From the NCBI RefSeq assembly GCF_020829625.1, contig NZ_JAIVFX010000002.1:513162-577161 (forward strand): a stretch of DNA of 64,000 bases, written 5' to 3'. This DNA is from Nostoc sp. XA010. Its GTDB lineage: Bacteria; Cyanobacteriota; Cyanobacteriia; Cyanobacteriales; Nostocaceae. Shown one piece after another: positions 1-8,937 of this stretch (position 1 is its first letter; each line of letters opens with the position of its first letter). Under the pieces are notes generated by a model. It saw only the letters and a program-made list of their open reading frames with translations, was not told the origin of the DNA and did not search any database. The position numbers and the translations under genes were made by a program.

Positions 1-2
1 AA

Positions 3-1832
3 CGCATTAACGAAAGTCTCAAAGAAAATAGGTTAAAAGGGAATACTGGAGGAGTACCTTATGAATGGTATTATCTGGCGGCTAAATATTTAGAACATCA
101 TCCAGGGATTGAAGATGTACGCGAAGCTTGCCAGCAAGTCATTGACTATTTGACAACCTTAATTTCTCCAATAATTTCTCAGTATAAATTGCCTGATGGT
201 TGGGATGATTTAAGGCTTTGGGTAAAACGAGTTGTCATGTTACCAGGCACTAATCAAGAGCCATCTGTTAAAGCTCAAGTTGAAACATTCCTAAATGAAT
301 TAGATAATTACAATGCTGCCAAAAAATCAGGGCGAGGGAAACAATTAATCTGCTCAATTTCTCATTCTGCTTACACGGTTACTGAGCAAATGGAATCAGC
401 AGTTTTATTTACGCCTCAAGTTTATACAAACAAGCAAATGTTAGGAGGTTCTAACGCTAAACGCAATATCTCCAGTATTGCAGGTGTGGAGATGATGCTG
501 AGGCAAATCTTGATGAATCAAACTCAAGCTGTAGGTAAGCGGTTTGAAGATGGTAAATATCGCTATCTCTACTTTTATCCTACTTATTACTTTACTCCAG
601 AGACTAATAAGTTTTTGCAGAAAGCATACAATGGTATTGCTCAAACTCGCTTTGATACCAGCGTTCGTAATCATTTTATCAGTAAGGATTTACAAGCGAA
701 TTTGGGGCGCGATCGCTATCAAAGTGTAGATAGTTTCTTAATTGATGAAAACCTCCAGCGTGACAAGGATCGCACCTTTAAGCTTTCCTATCCTGAAGAC
801 CAGCCTTTAACATTTTATTTCATGGCACTCCCGCCAGGAAGAGACAGCACCGATACAGAATCTTGGGTAATGCCAACTTGGTTAGCGTTTGCTTTCCCCA
901 TGATTTTAGATGTTAAAACTGTGGTTTCAGAGTCACCAATTCCACCTTTTAATGATGGTGCTGAATTTGAGGAAAGCGTTTTCCTTGATAGTGCGCCTCA
1001 TGCTTTCCGTGCTTTAGTAAGGCGCGATCGCTTCCGTCTTGACTACATCCTCGAAGGTTGGAACGAAAACGGCATCCAATACCCAGCACCTTTAAATGTG
1101 CTTACTGCCGCTTATGCCATTCATTTAGATGTGAATGCTAAACAAGGTAAGTCTGGTTACGATGCCAACTGGGGAAGATTTACTGAACTGGCTAAAGATT
1201 TTGAAACCAGTCCCCTATACGTCTTTTCTTATCTCAATCGCTGGGTGCGTAACCAGGGTTCGGAAACAGCGCGAATTGAAAAAATCCGGCTTTATGCCTA
1301 TCATTTTTATCCTTGTTTTGACCCTTATGTGAAATATGACACTAATATGGAGCAATTAATTGTGGGAGAAGTATCAAGTCTGAATCATCCTAAGAAATTA
1401 ACAGATTTATACCGCAGATTTTACCGAGCTAATAAGCGTTATAATCCTAAATCTAATGCTGTGTTAAAACCAGTTGATATTGCGGCTGAAACTATACTCA
1501 AAGCTGAGTCAAGTGTGTTTCAGGGAGAAACATTAGTTGTGGCTGTTGCAGCAGAAGTTTTTAAACTCATGGATCGCGTTCATTCTTCTACTGCTGAAGG
1601 ACGCTGGATTATGAGCAAACGTGAGGAAGAACGGCAAGCTGTTCTAGATTTTGCCAAGTATTTTGTAGTAGAGGTATTTGATAACGCATTTGCAGGTGAT
1701 CGCGCTCGTTTGGCAGGTCGTCAACTCAACTTAATTCGAGACACCTGTGAGTTTCTTTACCGTCTTGAAGATGATAAAGAAAATGCAGGGAAAAATGAAA
1801 AATCTGCGGAAATAGATAACGAGAATGATTAG
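3..1832 (+). CDS. cas10d: Type I-D CRISPR large subunit Cas10d (Csc3), 3' part only
   Basis: The reading frame is open from the left edge, so the true start lies outside the window; about 609 C-terminal residues are visible against roughly 1000 expected for the family. Cas10d is the large subunit of the type I-D Cascade-like effector complex, which binds crRNA-guided targets. Identity rests on the order with csc2 and csc1 directly downstream and on the protein itself, which resembles Csc3 C-terminal regions. It ends in a charged tail. The gap to csc2 is 65 bp, consistent with one operon. The N-terminal HD-type nuclease part expected for this family cannot be checked here. Confidence 0.85.
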   Translation, partial: RINESLKENRLKGNTGGVPYEWYYLAAKYLEHHPGIEDVREACQQVIDYLTTLISPIISQYKLPDGWDDLRLWVKRVVMLPGTNQEPSVKAQVETFLNELDNYNAAKKSGRGKQLICSISHSAYTVTEQMESAVLFTPQVYTNKQMLGGSNAKRNISSIAGVEMMLRQILMNQTQAVGKRFEDGKYRYLYFYPTYYFTPETNKFLQKAYNGIAQTRFDTSVRNHFISKDLQANLGRDRYQSVDSFLIDENLQRDKDRTFKLSYPEDQPLTFYFMALPPGRDSTDTESWVMPTWLAFAFPMILDVKTVVSESPIPPFNDGAEFEESVFLDSAPHAFRALVRRDRFRLDYILEGWNENGIQYPAPLNVLTAAYAIHLDVNAKQGKSGYDANWGRFTELAKDFETSPLYVFSYLNRWVRNQGSETARIEKIRLYAYHFYPCFDPYVKYDTNMEQLIVGEVSSLNHPKKLTDLYRRFYRANKRYNPKSNAVLKPVDIAAETILKAESSVFQGETLVVAVAAEVFKLMDRVHSSTAEGRWIMSKREEERQAVLDFAKYFVVEVFDNAFAGDRARLAGRQLNLIRDTCEFLYRLEDDKENAGKNEKSAEIDNEND

Positions 1833-1897
1833 GGATTTACCGTTACCATTTTTGCTGGAAACGTAAACAAGTAGTGAATAATTCTTTGGAGATAATC

Positions 1898-2914
1898 ATG
1901 GCAATTTTAAAAAAGATTGAACCTAAATTCTTTCAAACTGAGATTCCTTACAAACCAATGGGGAAATATGTTCATTTCTTAACTATTCGCATTACTGAAT
2001 CTTATCCTCTATTTCAGACAGATGCAGAACTGAATAAAGCACGGGTAAGAGCAGGAGTTAAAGACAAAACCACAATTAGCCGTTTGTCAATGTTCAAGCG
2101 CAAACAGTCTACACCAGAGCGTTTAGTTGGTCGGGAATTGCTACGTAATTATGGCTTGATGACTGCTGAAGAATGCGAATACAACGTGAGTTTTGCAATG
2201 GATAATCCTGATTGCATCATTTACGGTTTCGCTATTGGTGACTCTGGTTCTGAAAAATCGAAAGTTGTGGTAGACACGGCATTTTCAATTACAGCTTTTG
2301 ATGAATCACACGAAACTTTCACCCTCAACGCTCCTTATGAAAATGGCACGATGGCTTCCAAGGGTGAAAATGGTTCTAAACCTGGTGAAGTTACCAGTCG
2401 AATTAATCAGCAAGACCATATTAGACCGCAAGTTTTCTTTCCTAGTATTGTCACATTGAAAGACCCCACTGAAGCTAGCTTCCTTTACGTTTTTAATAAT
2501 ATTCTGCGAACTCGTCATTATGGAGCGCAAACCACTCGTACAGGTCGTGTTAGAAATGAGCTAATTGGGGTTGTATTTGCTGATGGAGAAATTACTAGCA
2601 ACTTGCGTTGGACTCAGGCAATATATGACCAAATGAAATTTAATAATACTCTAAATGCTCCAGATCCACTAGATGAAGATGATGTAATGACTGCTGCTAA
2701 AAATGCTATTGAGGCGTTAATGGCTGATGAGTTTATTGTTCACACAGATTTCATTGGTGATGCTTTTGTATCCCTAATTAATGAAGTCAAAACTTTAACA
2801 GGAAGTGAGAAAGGTATTCAGGCTATTTTGCAAAAAGCTGATGCAGAAGCTAAGGATTATGCTAAGAAACATATCAGCAAGAAGAAAACTACTGCTAAAG
2901 CGGGGAAAGAGTAA
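1898..2914 (+). CDS. csc2: Type I-D CRISPR backbone protein Csc2 (Cas7d)
   Basis: Csc2 is the Cas7-type backbone subunit that lines crRNA in the type I-D complex. I chose ATG 1898 over an upstream in-frame GTG at 1874 because a GGAG sits seven bases upstream of this ATG. The product is about 338 residues and begins MAILKKIEPKFF; it has a Lys-rich tail (AKKHISKKKTTAKAGK). Its stop codon overlaps the csc1 start (TAATG), which points to translational coupling. The length and the flanking cas10d and csc1 genes fit subtype I-D and no other subtype. Confidence 0.92.
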   Translation: MAILKKIEPKFFQTEIPYKPMGKYVHFLTIRITESYPLFQTDAELNKARVRAGVKDKTTISRLSMFKRKQSTPERLVGRELLRNYGLMTAEECEYNVSFAMDNPDCIIYGFAIGDSGSEKSKVVVDTAFSITAFDESHETFTLNAPYENGTMASKGENGSKPGEVTSRINQQDHIRPQVFFPSIVTLKDPTEASFLYVFNNILRTRHYGAQTTRTGRVRNELIGVVFADGEITSNLRWTQAIYDQMKFNNTLNAPDPLDEDDVMTAAKNAIEALMADEFIVHTDFIGDAFVSLINEVKTLTGSEKGIQAILQKADAEAKDYAKKHISKKKTTAKAGKE

Positions 2915-3621
2915 TGGTGTTTATTTCCCGTTGTCAAATAGAACTTCATGACAGCCTCTATTACGCGACTCGTGAAATCGGGCGATTGTATGAAACAGAG
3001 CCAATAATTCACAATTACGCCCTCTGTTATGCACTAGGTTTAGTTGATAGCAAAATCTATTCTACTACCGTTGCTGAAGAACATTCATATCGCTACTTTT
3101 GCCCAGAACAAGTGCCAAAATATGAGGAGCATCTAATGCCACTCAATCAACAGCAAATTTACGTAACTCCGGCGCGATCGCTCAATCATTCTTCCATCCT
3201 CAACACCTGGAAGTATGCTAACAACAACTACCACGTTGACATGGAGAAAACACAGAAAAATATCCCCAGTTTTGGCAGAGCAAAGGAAATAGCAGCAGAA
3301 AGCAAATTTGAGTTTTTTGTTATTTCTCAGAAAGAACTCAAATTACCAAAGTGGATTCGCTTGGGTAAATGGATGAGCAAGGCTGAAGTGACGGTTGAAC
3401 CATTACTAAAACATAAAATCTCTGAAGGTATATTCACTTGTAGACATCCATTAAATCCCTTAGATGTCATGTTCACCAATCAAGTTATGAGCTATGACGT
3501 TGTGAATATGCCTCCAGTTAGCTTAATTCAAAATGCCCAAATGCGAGGTCAATATTATCAATTTGATGACAACGAAGGAGTAAAAATTCCAGTTCGGATA
3601 GAATATCGGTTTCGGAGTTAA
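2914..3621 (+). CDS. csc1: Type I-D CRISPR protein Csc1 (Cas5d-type)
   Basis: Csc1 is the Cas5-like subunit that caps the 5' handle of the crRNA in subtype I-D complexes. The 235-residue product starts at an ATG overlapping the csc2 stop by one base. Its stop codon is immediately followed, base to base, by the stop codon of a gene on the opposite strand (3622-4032), so the effector operon ends here. The remaining cas genes resume 520 bp downstream and need either read-through across an antisense gene or their own promoter. Family assignment follows from order and length as well as sequence. Confidence 0.9.
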   Translation: MVFISRCQIELHDSLYYATREIGRLYETEPIIHNYALCYALGLVDSKIYSTTVAEEHSYRYFCPEQVPKYEEHLMPLNQQQIYVTPARSLNHSSILNTWKYANNNYHVDMEKTQKNIPSFGRAKEIAAESKFEFFVISQKELKLPKWIRLGKWMSKAEVTVEPLLKHKISEGIFTCRHPLNPLDVMFTNQVMSYDVVNMPPVSLIQNAQMRGQYYQFDDNEGVKIPVRIEYRFRS

Positions 3622-4032
3622 TTACTTTCCAAAGCCTTTACTACGGTTTTTATTTTTTCGAGGCTCTATCGTCATTAACTCGGCTTTAAAACCTCTAGAA
3701 TCTTGCAACATTAACTTACGTATTCGCTGGCTTTGGTAAGTCTGCACTTCAGCAACTAGAGGATGATTAGGATCAATCTTTAGATGAGTAATAGAAGAAA
3801 CATATTTTTCTTCACTTTCGGGATTATTTGGCTCTTTTAGTCCGCACATAATCCCACCTTCATCTCCTGAATAGCCAACGAAATCAATTTCAAATTCTCT
3901 GTCTGGATCGGCGTTTACTCCTTTTTGCTTTAATGTCTTCAAAAACTCCTTCCCTGCTCGTGCTTTAATGGGTAAGTTCTCTTTAAGTTTTTCAGTTAGT
4001 GCCTTTGCTGCATTATAATCATCAATTCTCAT
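3622..4032 (-). CDS. Hypothetical 136-residue protein, antisense inside the cas locus
   Basis: I do not recognise this protein. It is small and hydrophilic, with an N-terminal Lys/Ala-rich helix-forming stretch, a central acidic segment (FEIDFVGYSGDEGG) and a basic tail ending in KNKNRSKGFGK. There is no membrane segment or obvious catalytic motif. It is convergent with csc1, with no bases between the two stop codons, and diverges from the oxygenase gene at 4142 across 109 bp. A GCGATCGC lies in that short region. It could be a cargo gene, an antitoxin-like protein or a regulator; nothing in the sequence decides this. Confidence 0.7.
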   Translation of the reverse strand: MRIDDYNAAKALTEKLKENLPIKARAGKEFLKTLKQKGVNADPDREFEIDFVGYSGDEGGIMCGLKEPNNPESEEKYVSSITHLKIDPNHPLVAEVQTYQSQRIRKLMLQDSRGFKAELMTIEPRKNKNRSKGFGK

Positions 4033-4141
4033 TGGTCTTTCTCGCTATGTAGTTTTTCTTACTTAAAAGAATACTACTATCATCACTCGCCAGGCTTTAA
4101 AATTTTAGATACCACCTTCAGCGATCGCTCCTCTATCCCCA

Positions 4142-4762
4142 GTGAAACACTATCAACAACAAACCAACGCCTTCCCCAGCGATTATCTAAACAACTTGTG
4201 GGGAGAAATCCAAGCTTGTCCTTACTTTGCTATCAACAACCTCAACCGCGATTTTGTCGCCACTAAAGGATTTTCCGTAGTATTTCAGCGTTCTGGATTA
4301 TCAAAAGTGGAACAGCAGTTTCCCTACTTCAAACCTTACCTAGATTTGGCTCTCCAACCAAGTTGTAATGCTTTTTACCTCAATCCTTTACAGCTAAAAG
4401 AAGGCTCCCGCGTCGATCCGCATATCGATCGCTCCTTACGTTCCTACTCCAAAACCATTGAACCGCCTGCGGTTGTCAGTGTCCTTTATGTGCGCGTACC
4501 TGCGGATATGGAAGGGGGAGAACTGGTATTGCGATCGCACAAACGCCAACTTGGGCAAATTAAGCCCCAATTCAATACTTTAGTTTATTTTCAAGGTGAT
4601 TTAACCCATTCGGTTAACGCTGTAAAAACCCCAGGAAATCGTCTAAGTCTCGTTTGTGAACAGTATAGTTTGAGTGATGCTGAACTCCAGGAAATCCCTG
4701 AGTTCACTGTAGAGTCAAGAATCACTCAGTCTACAACCAAAAAGAGAAAGTATGCCTCATAG
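4142..4762 (+). CDS. 2-oxoglutarate/Fe(II)-dependent oxygenase, overlapping cas6
   Basis: The protein resembles 2OG-Fe(II) dioxygenases, which oxidise a substrate using iron and 2-oxoglutarate. The facial triad is visible as H94 and D96 (HID) and H156 (THSV), with R167 (NRLSL) placed to bind 2-oxoglutarate. A GTG start is assumed; there is no strong ribosome site. The 206-residue product overlaps the cas6 start by 11 bases, so the two genes are almost certainly cotranscribed and coupled. Such an enzyme is not a standard cas gene. The substrate is unknown: protein, nucleic acid or a small molecule are all possible. Confidence 0.8.
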   Translation: MKHYQQQTNAFPSDYLNNLWGEIQACPYFAINNLNRDFVATKGFSVVFQRSGLSKVEQQFPYFKPYLDLALQPSCNAFYLNPLQLKEGSRVDPHIDRSLRSYSKTIEPPAVVSVLYVRVPADMEGGELVLRSHKRQLGQIKPQFNTLVYFQGDLTHSVNAVKTPGNRLSLVCEQYSLSDAELQEIPEFTVESRITQSTTKKRKYAS

Positions 4763-5588
4763 TTTAGTGTTGAATTTGCTACCTCAATCGCCTATTCCAC
4801 CACAATATCTCACAGGTAGACATCTCCACGCCTTATTTTTAACCCTCGTTAGTTCTGTAGATAGCACATTAGGCGATCGCTTGCACGATTCCACCGCAGA
4901 TAAAGCTTTCACCCTCTCTCCCTTACAAATTAATTCCCCCCTTTTGAAGGGTGGTAAAGGGGGATCTAAATTGCAATACTCACATCAACAACCCATTCCC
5001 GCCGGAACTCCTTGTTGGTGGCGCATCTCTTTATTAGATGACACTCTATTTGGCAAACTTACTCAACTTTGGCTAAATCTTAATCCCAATCGCCCTTGGC
5101 ATCTTGGCCCGGCTGACTTGTATATTACCAGCATTCAAGGCACACCCCAATCTATTCAACCTTGGGCAAACGCCAGTACTTACGCTCAATTATACGAAGA
5201 AGCAAGCGATCGCAACTCTTCCATTAACCTTAGCTTTTCCACGCCTACCGCCTTCCGTCAAGGACAGTATGATACTACCCTTCCTACCAGAGAATCTGTT
5301 TTCAATTCCCTACTTTCACGATGGAATAAATACAGTGGTATAGAATTAAATCATATTGCGATCGAGTCAATATTTCCTTCATTTGTCAATATTCATACAG
5401 AAATATTAGCTGATTCTCGCAGCAAATTTATTGGCATTATTGGCGAAGTTACATACAAGATTTTAGGGGCAGTTGAACCAATACAAATTAAGCAAATTAA
5501 CGCTTTAGCTGACTTTGCTTTATATACTGGTGTCGGCAGAAAAACAACAATGGGTATGGGAATGACGCGACGGCTGTATTCTCCCTAA
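4752..5588 (+). CDS. cas6: CRISPR repeat endoribonuclease Cas6
   Basis: Cas6 cuts the precursor CRISPR transcript within each repeat to release crRNAs with an 8-base 5' handle. The C-terminus carries the expected glycine-rich loop (GVGRKTTMGMGMTRR), and the N-terminal ferredoxin-like half holds HLHALF, a possible catalytic His region. The start ATG lies within the oxygenase gene. Residues about 60-74 (INSPLLKGGKGGSK) are encoded by a dispersed palindromic repeat inserted in frame; normal family members need not have this loop. The array at 8015 has the hairpin and ATTGAAAC 3' end suited to this enzyme. Confidence 0.9.
   Translation: MPHSLVLNLLPQSPIPPQYLTGRHLHALFLTLVSSVDSTLGDRLHDSTADKAFTLSPLQINSPLLKGGKGGSKLQYSHQQPIPAGTPCWWRISLLDDTLFGKLTQLWLNLNPNRPWHLGPADLYITSIQGTPQSIQPWANASTYAQLYEEASDRNSSINLSFSTPTAFRQGQYDTTLPTRESVFNSLLSRWNKYSGIELNHIAIESIFPSFVNIHTEILADSRSKFIGIIGEVTYKILGAVEPIQIKQINALADFALYTGVGRKTTMGMGMTRRLYSP
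4932..4972. repeat. Dispersed palindromic repeat inserted in frame in cas6
   Basis: The arms CCCCCTTT and AAAGGGGG flank a short centre, and the insertion adds about 14 codons (INSPLLKGGKGGS) without breaking the reading frame. Peptides of this type recur in cyanobacterial proteins where such repeats have landed. It probably forms a surface loop in Cas6. Confidence 0.7.
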
Positions 5589-5619
5589 TTTCAAACATCA
5601 TTTAAAAACTACCTAAGTT

Positions 5620-6213
5620 ATGAACCAAACCGAATATATTTCAATTGCGGCATTGAATCAATATGCCTATTGTCCGCATCGCTGTTGGCGGATGTTTTGT
5701 GCAGGGGAGTTTACCGATAATCAATACACAATTGAAGGTACAACTTTACACGATCGCGTCCACACGACAAGCGATGTACAGCGAGGAGAAACTTGGCAAA
5801 TTCGAGCAATTTGGCTAAAGTCGGAGCAATACAAACTCATCGGCAAATCTGACTTAATTGAAGCCGAATCTGGTCAAGTTTATCCAGTGGAATACAAACG
5901 AGGACGCAAGGGCGAATGGGATAACGATGAGTTGCAAGTTTGTGCCCAAGCTTTATGTTTAGAAGAGATGACAGGAGAACCAGTTAATACCGGATATATC
6001 TATTATGCCCACTCCCATCAACGGCAATTAGTAGAGATTAATGCAGAGTTACGGCAAAGTGCGATCGCAACTATTCAATCTGTCACAAATCTTCTAGAGA
6101 CAGGAACAATGCCAAAACCAGTTTACAGCAAACGCTGCCAAGGATGCAGTCTTTATTCGCAATGTTTACCCAAAGCAACTGATAAAGTCAAAAGTTATCA
6201 AGAAGTAAATTAA
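5620..6213 (+). CDS. cas4: CRISPR adaptation exonuclease Cas4
   Basis: Cas4 is a RecB-type Fe-S nuclease that trims prespacers and helps select those next to a PAM for Cas1-Cas2. The four cluster cysteines are visible as C18 near the N-terminus and the C-terminal CQGCSLYSQC. Nuclease motif residues appear in order: LHDRVH, GKSDLIE and PVEYKRG (Asp, Glu, Lys). At 197 residues it has the family's usual length. It starts 31 bp after cas6, so it belongs to the same transcript, and is followed by 186 bp of repeat-derived sequence before cas1. Confidence 0.93.
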   Translation: MNQTEYISIAALNQYAYCPHRCWRMFCAGEFTDNQYTIEGTTLHDRVHTTSDVQRGETWQIRAIWLKSEQYKLIGKSDLIEAESGQVYPVEYKRGRKGEWDNDELQVCAQALCLEEMTGEPVNTGYIYYAHSHQRQLVEINAELRQSAIATIQSVTNLLETGTMPKPVYSKRCQGCSLYSQCLPKATDKVKSYQEVN

Positions 6214-6231
6214 ATCATCCAATTTATTACT

Positions 6232-6350
6232 AGCCCTGGCGACTGGAAGTCGCGGCTACAGAGACAAAACCCACCTCCGTGGGTTAGAAAACCCTTGATT
6301 ATTAGTCCACGGAAGTAGACTTTGCTTGTGTAGTAGCGAATTCTATTCGC
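6232..6350. repeat. Repeat-derived spacer between cas4 and cas1
   Basis: The gap holds two small hairpins: GGCGACT/AGTCGC near 6238-6253 and GCGAAT/ATTCGC at 6336-6350. Around them is the phrase pattern of a known class of cyanobacterial dispersed repeats (gactggaagtcgcggctac, then ccacctccgtggg). The outer hairpins look like arms of one small mobile element of about 120 bp. It makes no protein. Confidence 0.5.
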
Positions 6351-6399
6351 CTAATACTTTTCAAACTTCAGCACCAATTATTACTAGGAATCATCAAAA

Positions 6400-7404
6400 A
6401 TGGGAACAGTTTACGTAACACAAGCCGATGCTTTTATCGGCAAAGTTGACGAACGTCTCACCGTCAAAGCTGAACAAAAAACAATCTTGGATATCCCTTT
6501 AATTAAAATAGAGGGAATTGTAGTACTAGGACGGGCTACTATTTCTCCCGCCGTCGTCAGTGAACTTTTAGAACGTCACATTTGTTTAACATTTCTTACA
6601 CAAAATGGACGATATTTAGGACGTTTAGAACCAGAAGCTACTAAAAATATCTTTGTTCGGAAAGCCCAATGGCAAGCTGTGGGAGAATCAGAACCAGCAA
6701 TACATTTAGTCAGAGGATTTGTGCGGGGTAAATTGAAAAATTACCGCCATAGCTTACTTCGCACTCAGCGAGAACATCCTGATACTGACCTGAATAATAA
6801 CATCACTCGATTGGAAAACGCGATCGCACCAATCGAAAAAACTAGCAGTATTGATTCTCTTAGAGGCTTAGAAGGTGCTGGTAGTGCAGCCTATTTCAGT
6901 TGTTTTCAACAGCTAATCAAAACCTCAGAATTTCGCTTTGAAGCCAGACGCCGCCGCCCACCAACCGATCCAGTTAATGCTTTACTGAGTTTTGGGTATT
7001 CATTGCTACGTCATGATGTGCAAAGTGCTTTAAATATTGTTGGCTTTGATCCCTATCTAGGATACTTACACGTTGAACGTTATGGTAGACCTTCCCTGGC
7101 CTTAGACTTGATGGAAGAATTTCGTCCTTTAATAGTGGATGCTGTAGTGTTGTCGCTGATTAACAAGCGATCGCTAACCCTAACTGACTTTACCACCGAA
7201 CCGCTCAGTGGTGCTGTAACTTTAACCAAAGAAGGACTGCATACATTTCTTCGCGCCTACCAACAAAAGAAACTATCGAATTTTAAACATCCAGTCATGG
7301 GAAACAAATGCACCTACCAAGAATCCTTTGAAATTCAAGCGAGGTTATTAAGTAAATACCTCATGAACGAAATCGATAAATATCCCCCTTTAATTCTCAA
7401 GTAA
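6400..7404 (+). CDS. cas1: CRISPR integrase Cas1
   Basis: Cas1 is the metal-dependent integrase that, with Cas2, inserts new spacers at the leader end of the array. Conserved catalytic positions are visible: E158 in RGLEGAGSA, H224 in YLHVERYGRPSLALDLMEEFRP and an acidic residue in the same block. Its 334 residues are normal for the family. Translation starts at ATG after a repeat-filled spacer; no strong ribosome site is evident. cas2 follows after 54 bp of heptamer repeats. Confidence 0.95.
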   Translation: MGTVYVTQADAFIGKVDERLTVKAEQKTILDIPLIKIEGIVVLGRATISPAVVSELLERHICLTFLTQNGRYLGRLEPEATKNIFVRKAQWQAVGESEPAIHLVRGFVRGKLKNYRHSLLRTQREHPDTDLNNNITRLENAIAPIEKTSSIDSLRGLEGAGSAAYFSCFQQLIKTSEFRFEARRRRPPTDPVNALLSFGYSLLRHDVQSALNIVGFDPYLGYLHVERYGRPSLALDLMEEFRPLIVDAVVLSLINKRSLTLTDFTTEPLSGAVTLTKEGLHTFLRAYQQKKLSNFKHPVMGNKCTYQESFEIQARLLSKYLMNEIDKYPPLILK

Positions 7405-7423
7405 TTAGCCATTCTCCCTTATC

Positions 7424-7458
<35 letters not shown>

Positions 7459-7746
7459 ATGTATATTGTTGTCAGCTACGACATTCCAGAAGATAAGCGT
7501 CGTACTAAAATCCATTCTGTTCTCAAGTCTTACGGACAATGGATGCAACTGAGTGTGTTTGAGTGCGATATCACTTCCACTCAGTATGCTAAACTGCGAT
7601 CGCGTTTATCTAAATTGATTAAACCCGACACCGATAGTGTGCGCTTTTATTTTCTCTGTGGCTGTTGTCAGAGAAAAGTCGAGCGTATTGGTGGAGAACA
7701 GCCACGAGACGAAACAATTTTCTTTGCTGAGTCTTCTTCTGACTAG
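7459..7746 (+). CDS. cas2: CRISPR adaptation protein Cas2
   Basis: Cas2 forms the dimeric core of the Cas1-Cas2 integration complex. The 95-residue product opens with MYIVVSYDIPEDKRR, the conserved beta strand with the Asp of the VSYDI motif, and has the ferredoxin-like length of the family. It is the last cas gene; its stop is 268 bp before the first CRISPR repeat, on the same strand. The start codon directly abuts a C-rich heptamer tract. Confidence 0.95.
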   Translation: MYIVVSYDIPEDKRRTKIHSVLKSYGQWMQLSVFECDITSTQYAKLRSRLSKLIKPDTDSVRFYFLCGCCQRKVERIGGEQPRDETIFFAESSSD

Positions 7747-8014
7747 GTTCCTGCATCTCAAATGCGCGGAAGGGTAGGTGTACAAATTCCACAGCCCCAA
7801 AAAAATGCTTCTATCCCAACTCCAGTAAGGCTTTCAACCTATTAGTCGCCTAATCCTCATCCGCGCAACCTCTGAAATGCTTACCAAAATGCGATTTCAG
7901 CCTTTAAATTTTCCTGGCGCTCTTTCCAAACGAATTGTCTAATGCTATGATTGCCCTTGAATCGCGCAACCGCACCTTGAAAACTAAATATAGCTTGGGT
8001 TTCAGGCTCCCGCT
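7747..8014 (+). promoter_or_regulatory. CRISPR leader region
   Basis: This 268-bp non-coding region lies between cas2 and the first repeat. It is the leader side, because the decayed repeat is at the other end of the array and cas2 abuts this side. It contains two copies of CGCGCAACC at 7862-7870 and 7963-7971, 101 bp apart, which could be recognition elements for integration or transcription. The last 50 bp contain TTGAAA followed by an AT-rich stretch, a possible promoter. Confidence 0.65.
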
Positions 8015-8915
8015 ATTGCAATTAATCAAAATCCCTATTAGGGATTGAAACTGAAATGACAGCAGGTAAAGTGGGTAAGATTGGCAAATTGCAATTAATC
8101 AAAATCCCTATTAGGGATTGAAACAGTATATCTCTCACGAAAATACAGCTTCACCTGATTGCAATTAATCAAAATCCCTATTAGGGATTGAAACATGATG
8201 GCAAGAGTTCCTGCGATACTTTGTGGAAATTGCAATTAATCAAAATCCCTATTAGGGATTGAAACTAGATAATTCTGCCATCTAATTCTATCGACCAATG
8301 ATTGCAATTAATCAAAATCCCTATTAGGGATTGAAACACGAATTTCAGCAACAAAGCAATTGATGGAAACCAATTGCAATTAATCAAAATCCCTATTAGG
8401 GATTGAAACAATAAAGGTAGCGGTGGTAAAAATACATTAATTCATTGCAATTAATCAAAATCCCTATTAGGGATTGAAACAACTTGCTCTATGAATTGAA
8501 AGGCACAAACCATATGAATTGCAATTAATCAAAATCCCTATTAGGGATTGAAACTGATGATTTGCGTTGCTACTTCCCCTAGTTCCAGATTGCAATTAAT
8601 CAAAATCCCTATTAGGGATTGAAACGCCGATTTTACCGACGTTGCCGCCTACAATCTCGAATTGCAATTAATCAAAATCCCTATTAGGGATTGAAACGTA
8701 TAACGTGTAAAGAGTCTACACGAGTGGCAACAATTGCAATTAATCAAAATCCCTATTAGGGATTGAAACACTATTCTATGTGCCTCCGGCAGTCGCAAAT
8801 CTCAAATTGCAATTAATCAAAATCCCTATTAGGGATTGAAACACGAGCAACTAGACGGGATTTTGCAAGCATGGAAAGATTGCAATTAATCAAAATCCCT
8901 ATTAGGGATTTGTTT
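8015..8915 (+). CRISPR. Type I-D CRISPR array, 13 repeats and 12 spacers
   Basis: Repeats are 37 bp, starting ATTGCAATTAATC and ending GGGATTGAAAC. They begin at 8015, 8088, 8158, 8229, 8301, 8373, 8444, 8518, 8589, 8661, 8733, 8806 and 8879. The first twelve appear identical. The last keeps its first 32 bases and loses the GAAAC end, which marks it as leader-distal. Spacers are 33-37 bp. The repeat holds a hairpin with core TCCCTATTAGGGA, and the ATTGAAAC end would be the crRNA 5' handle, so the transcript reads rightward. No spacer was seen to match elsewhere in the window by eye. Confidence 0.98.
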
Positions 8916-8937
8916 TGCTCGATACCCAATACCCCAT

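Noticed and set aside
7747..8014. A second, degenerate CRISPR repeat in the leader
   Set aside because: No stretch similar to the 37-bp repeat was found before 8015.
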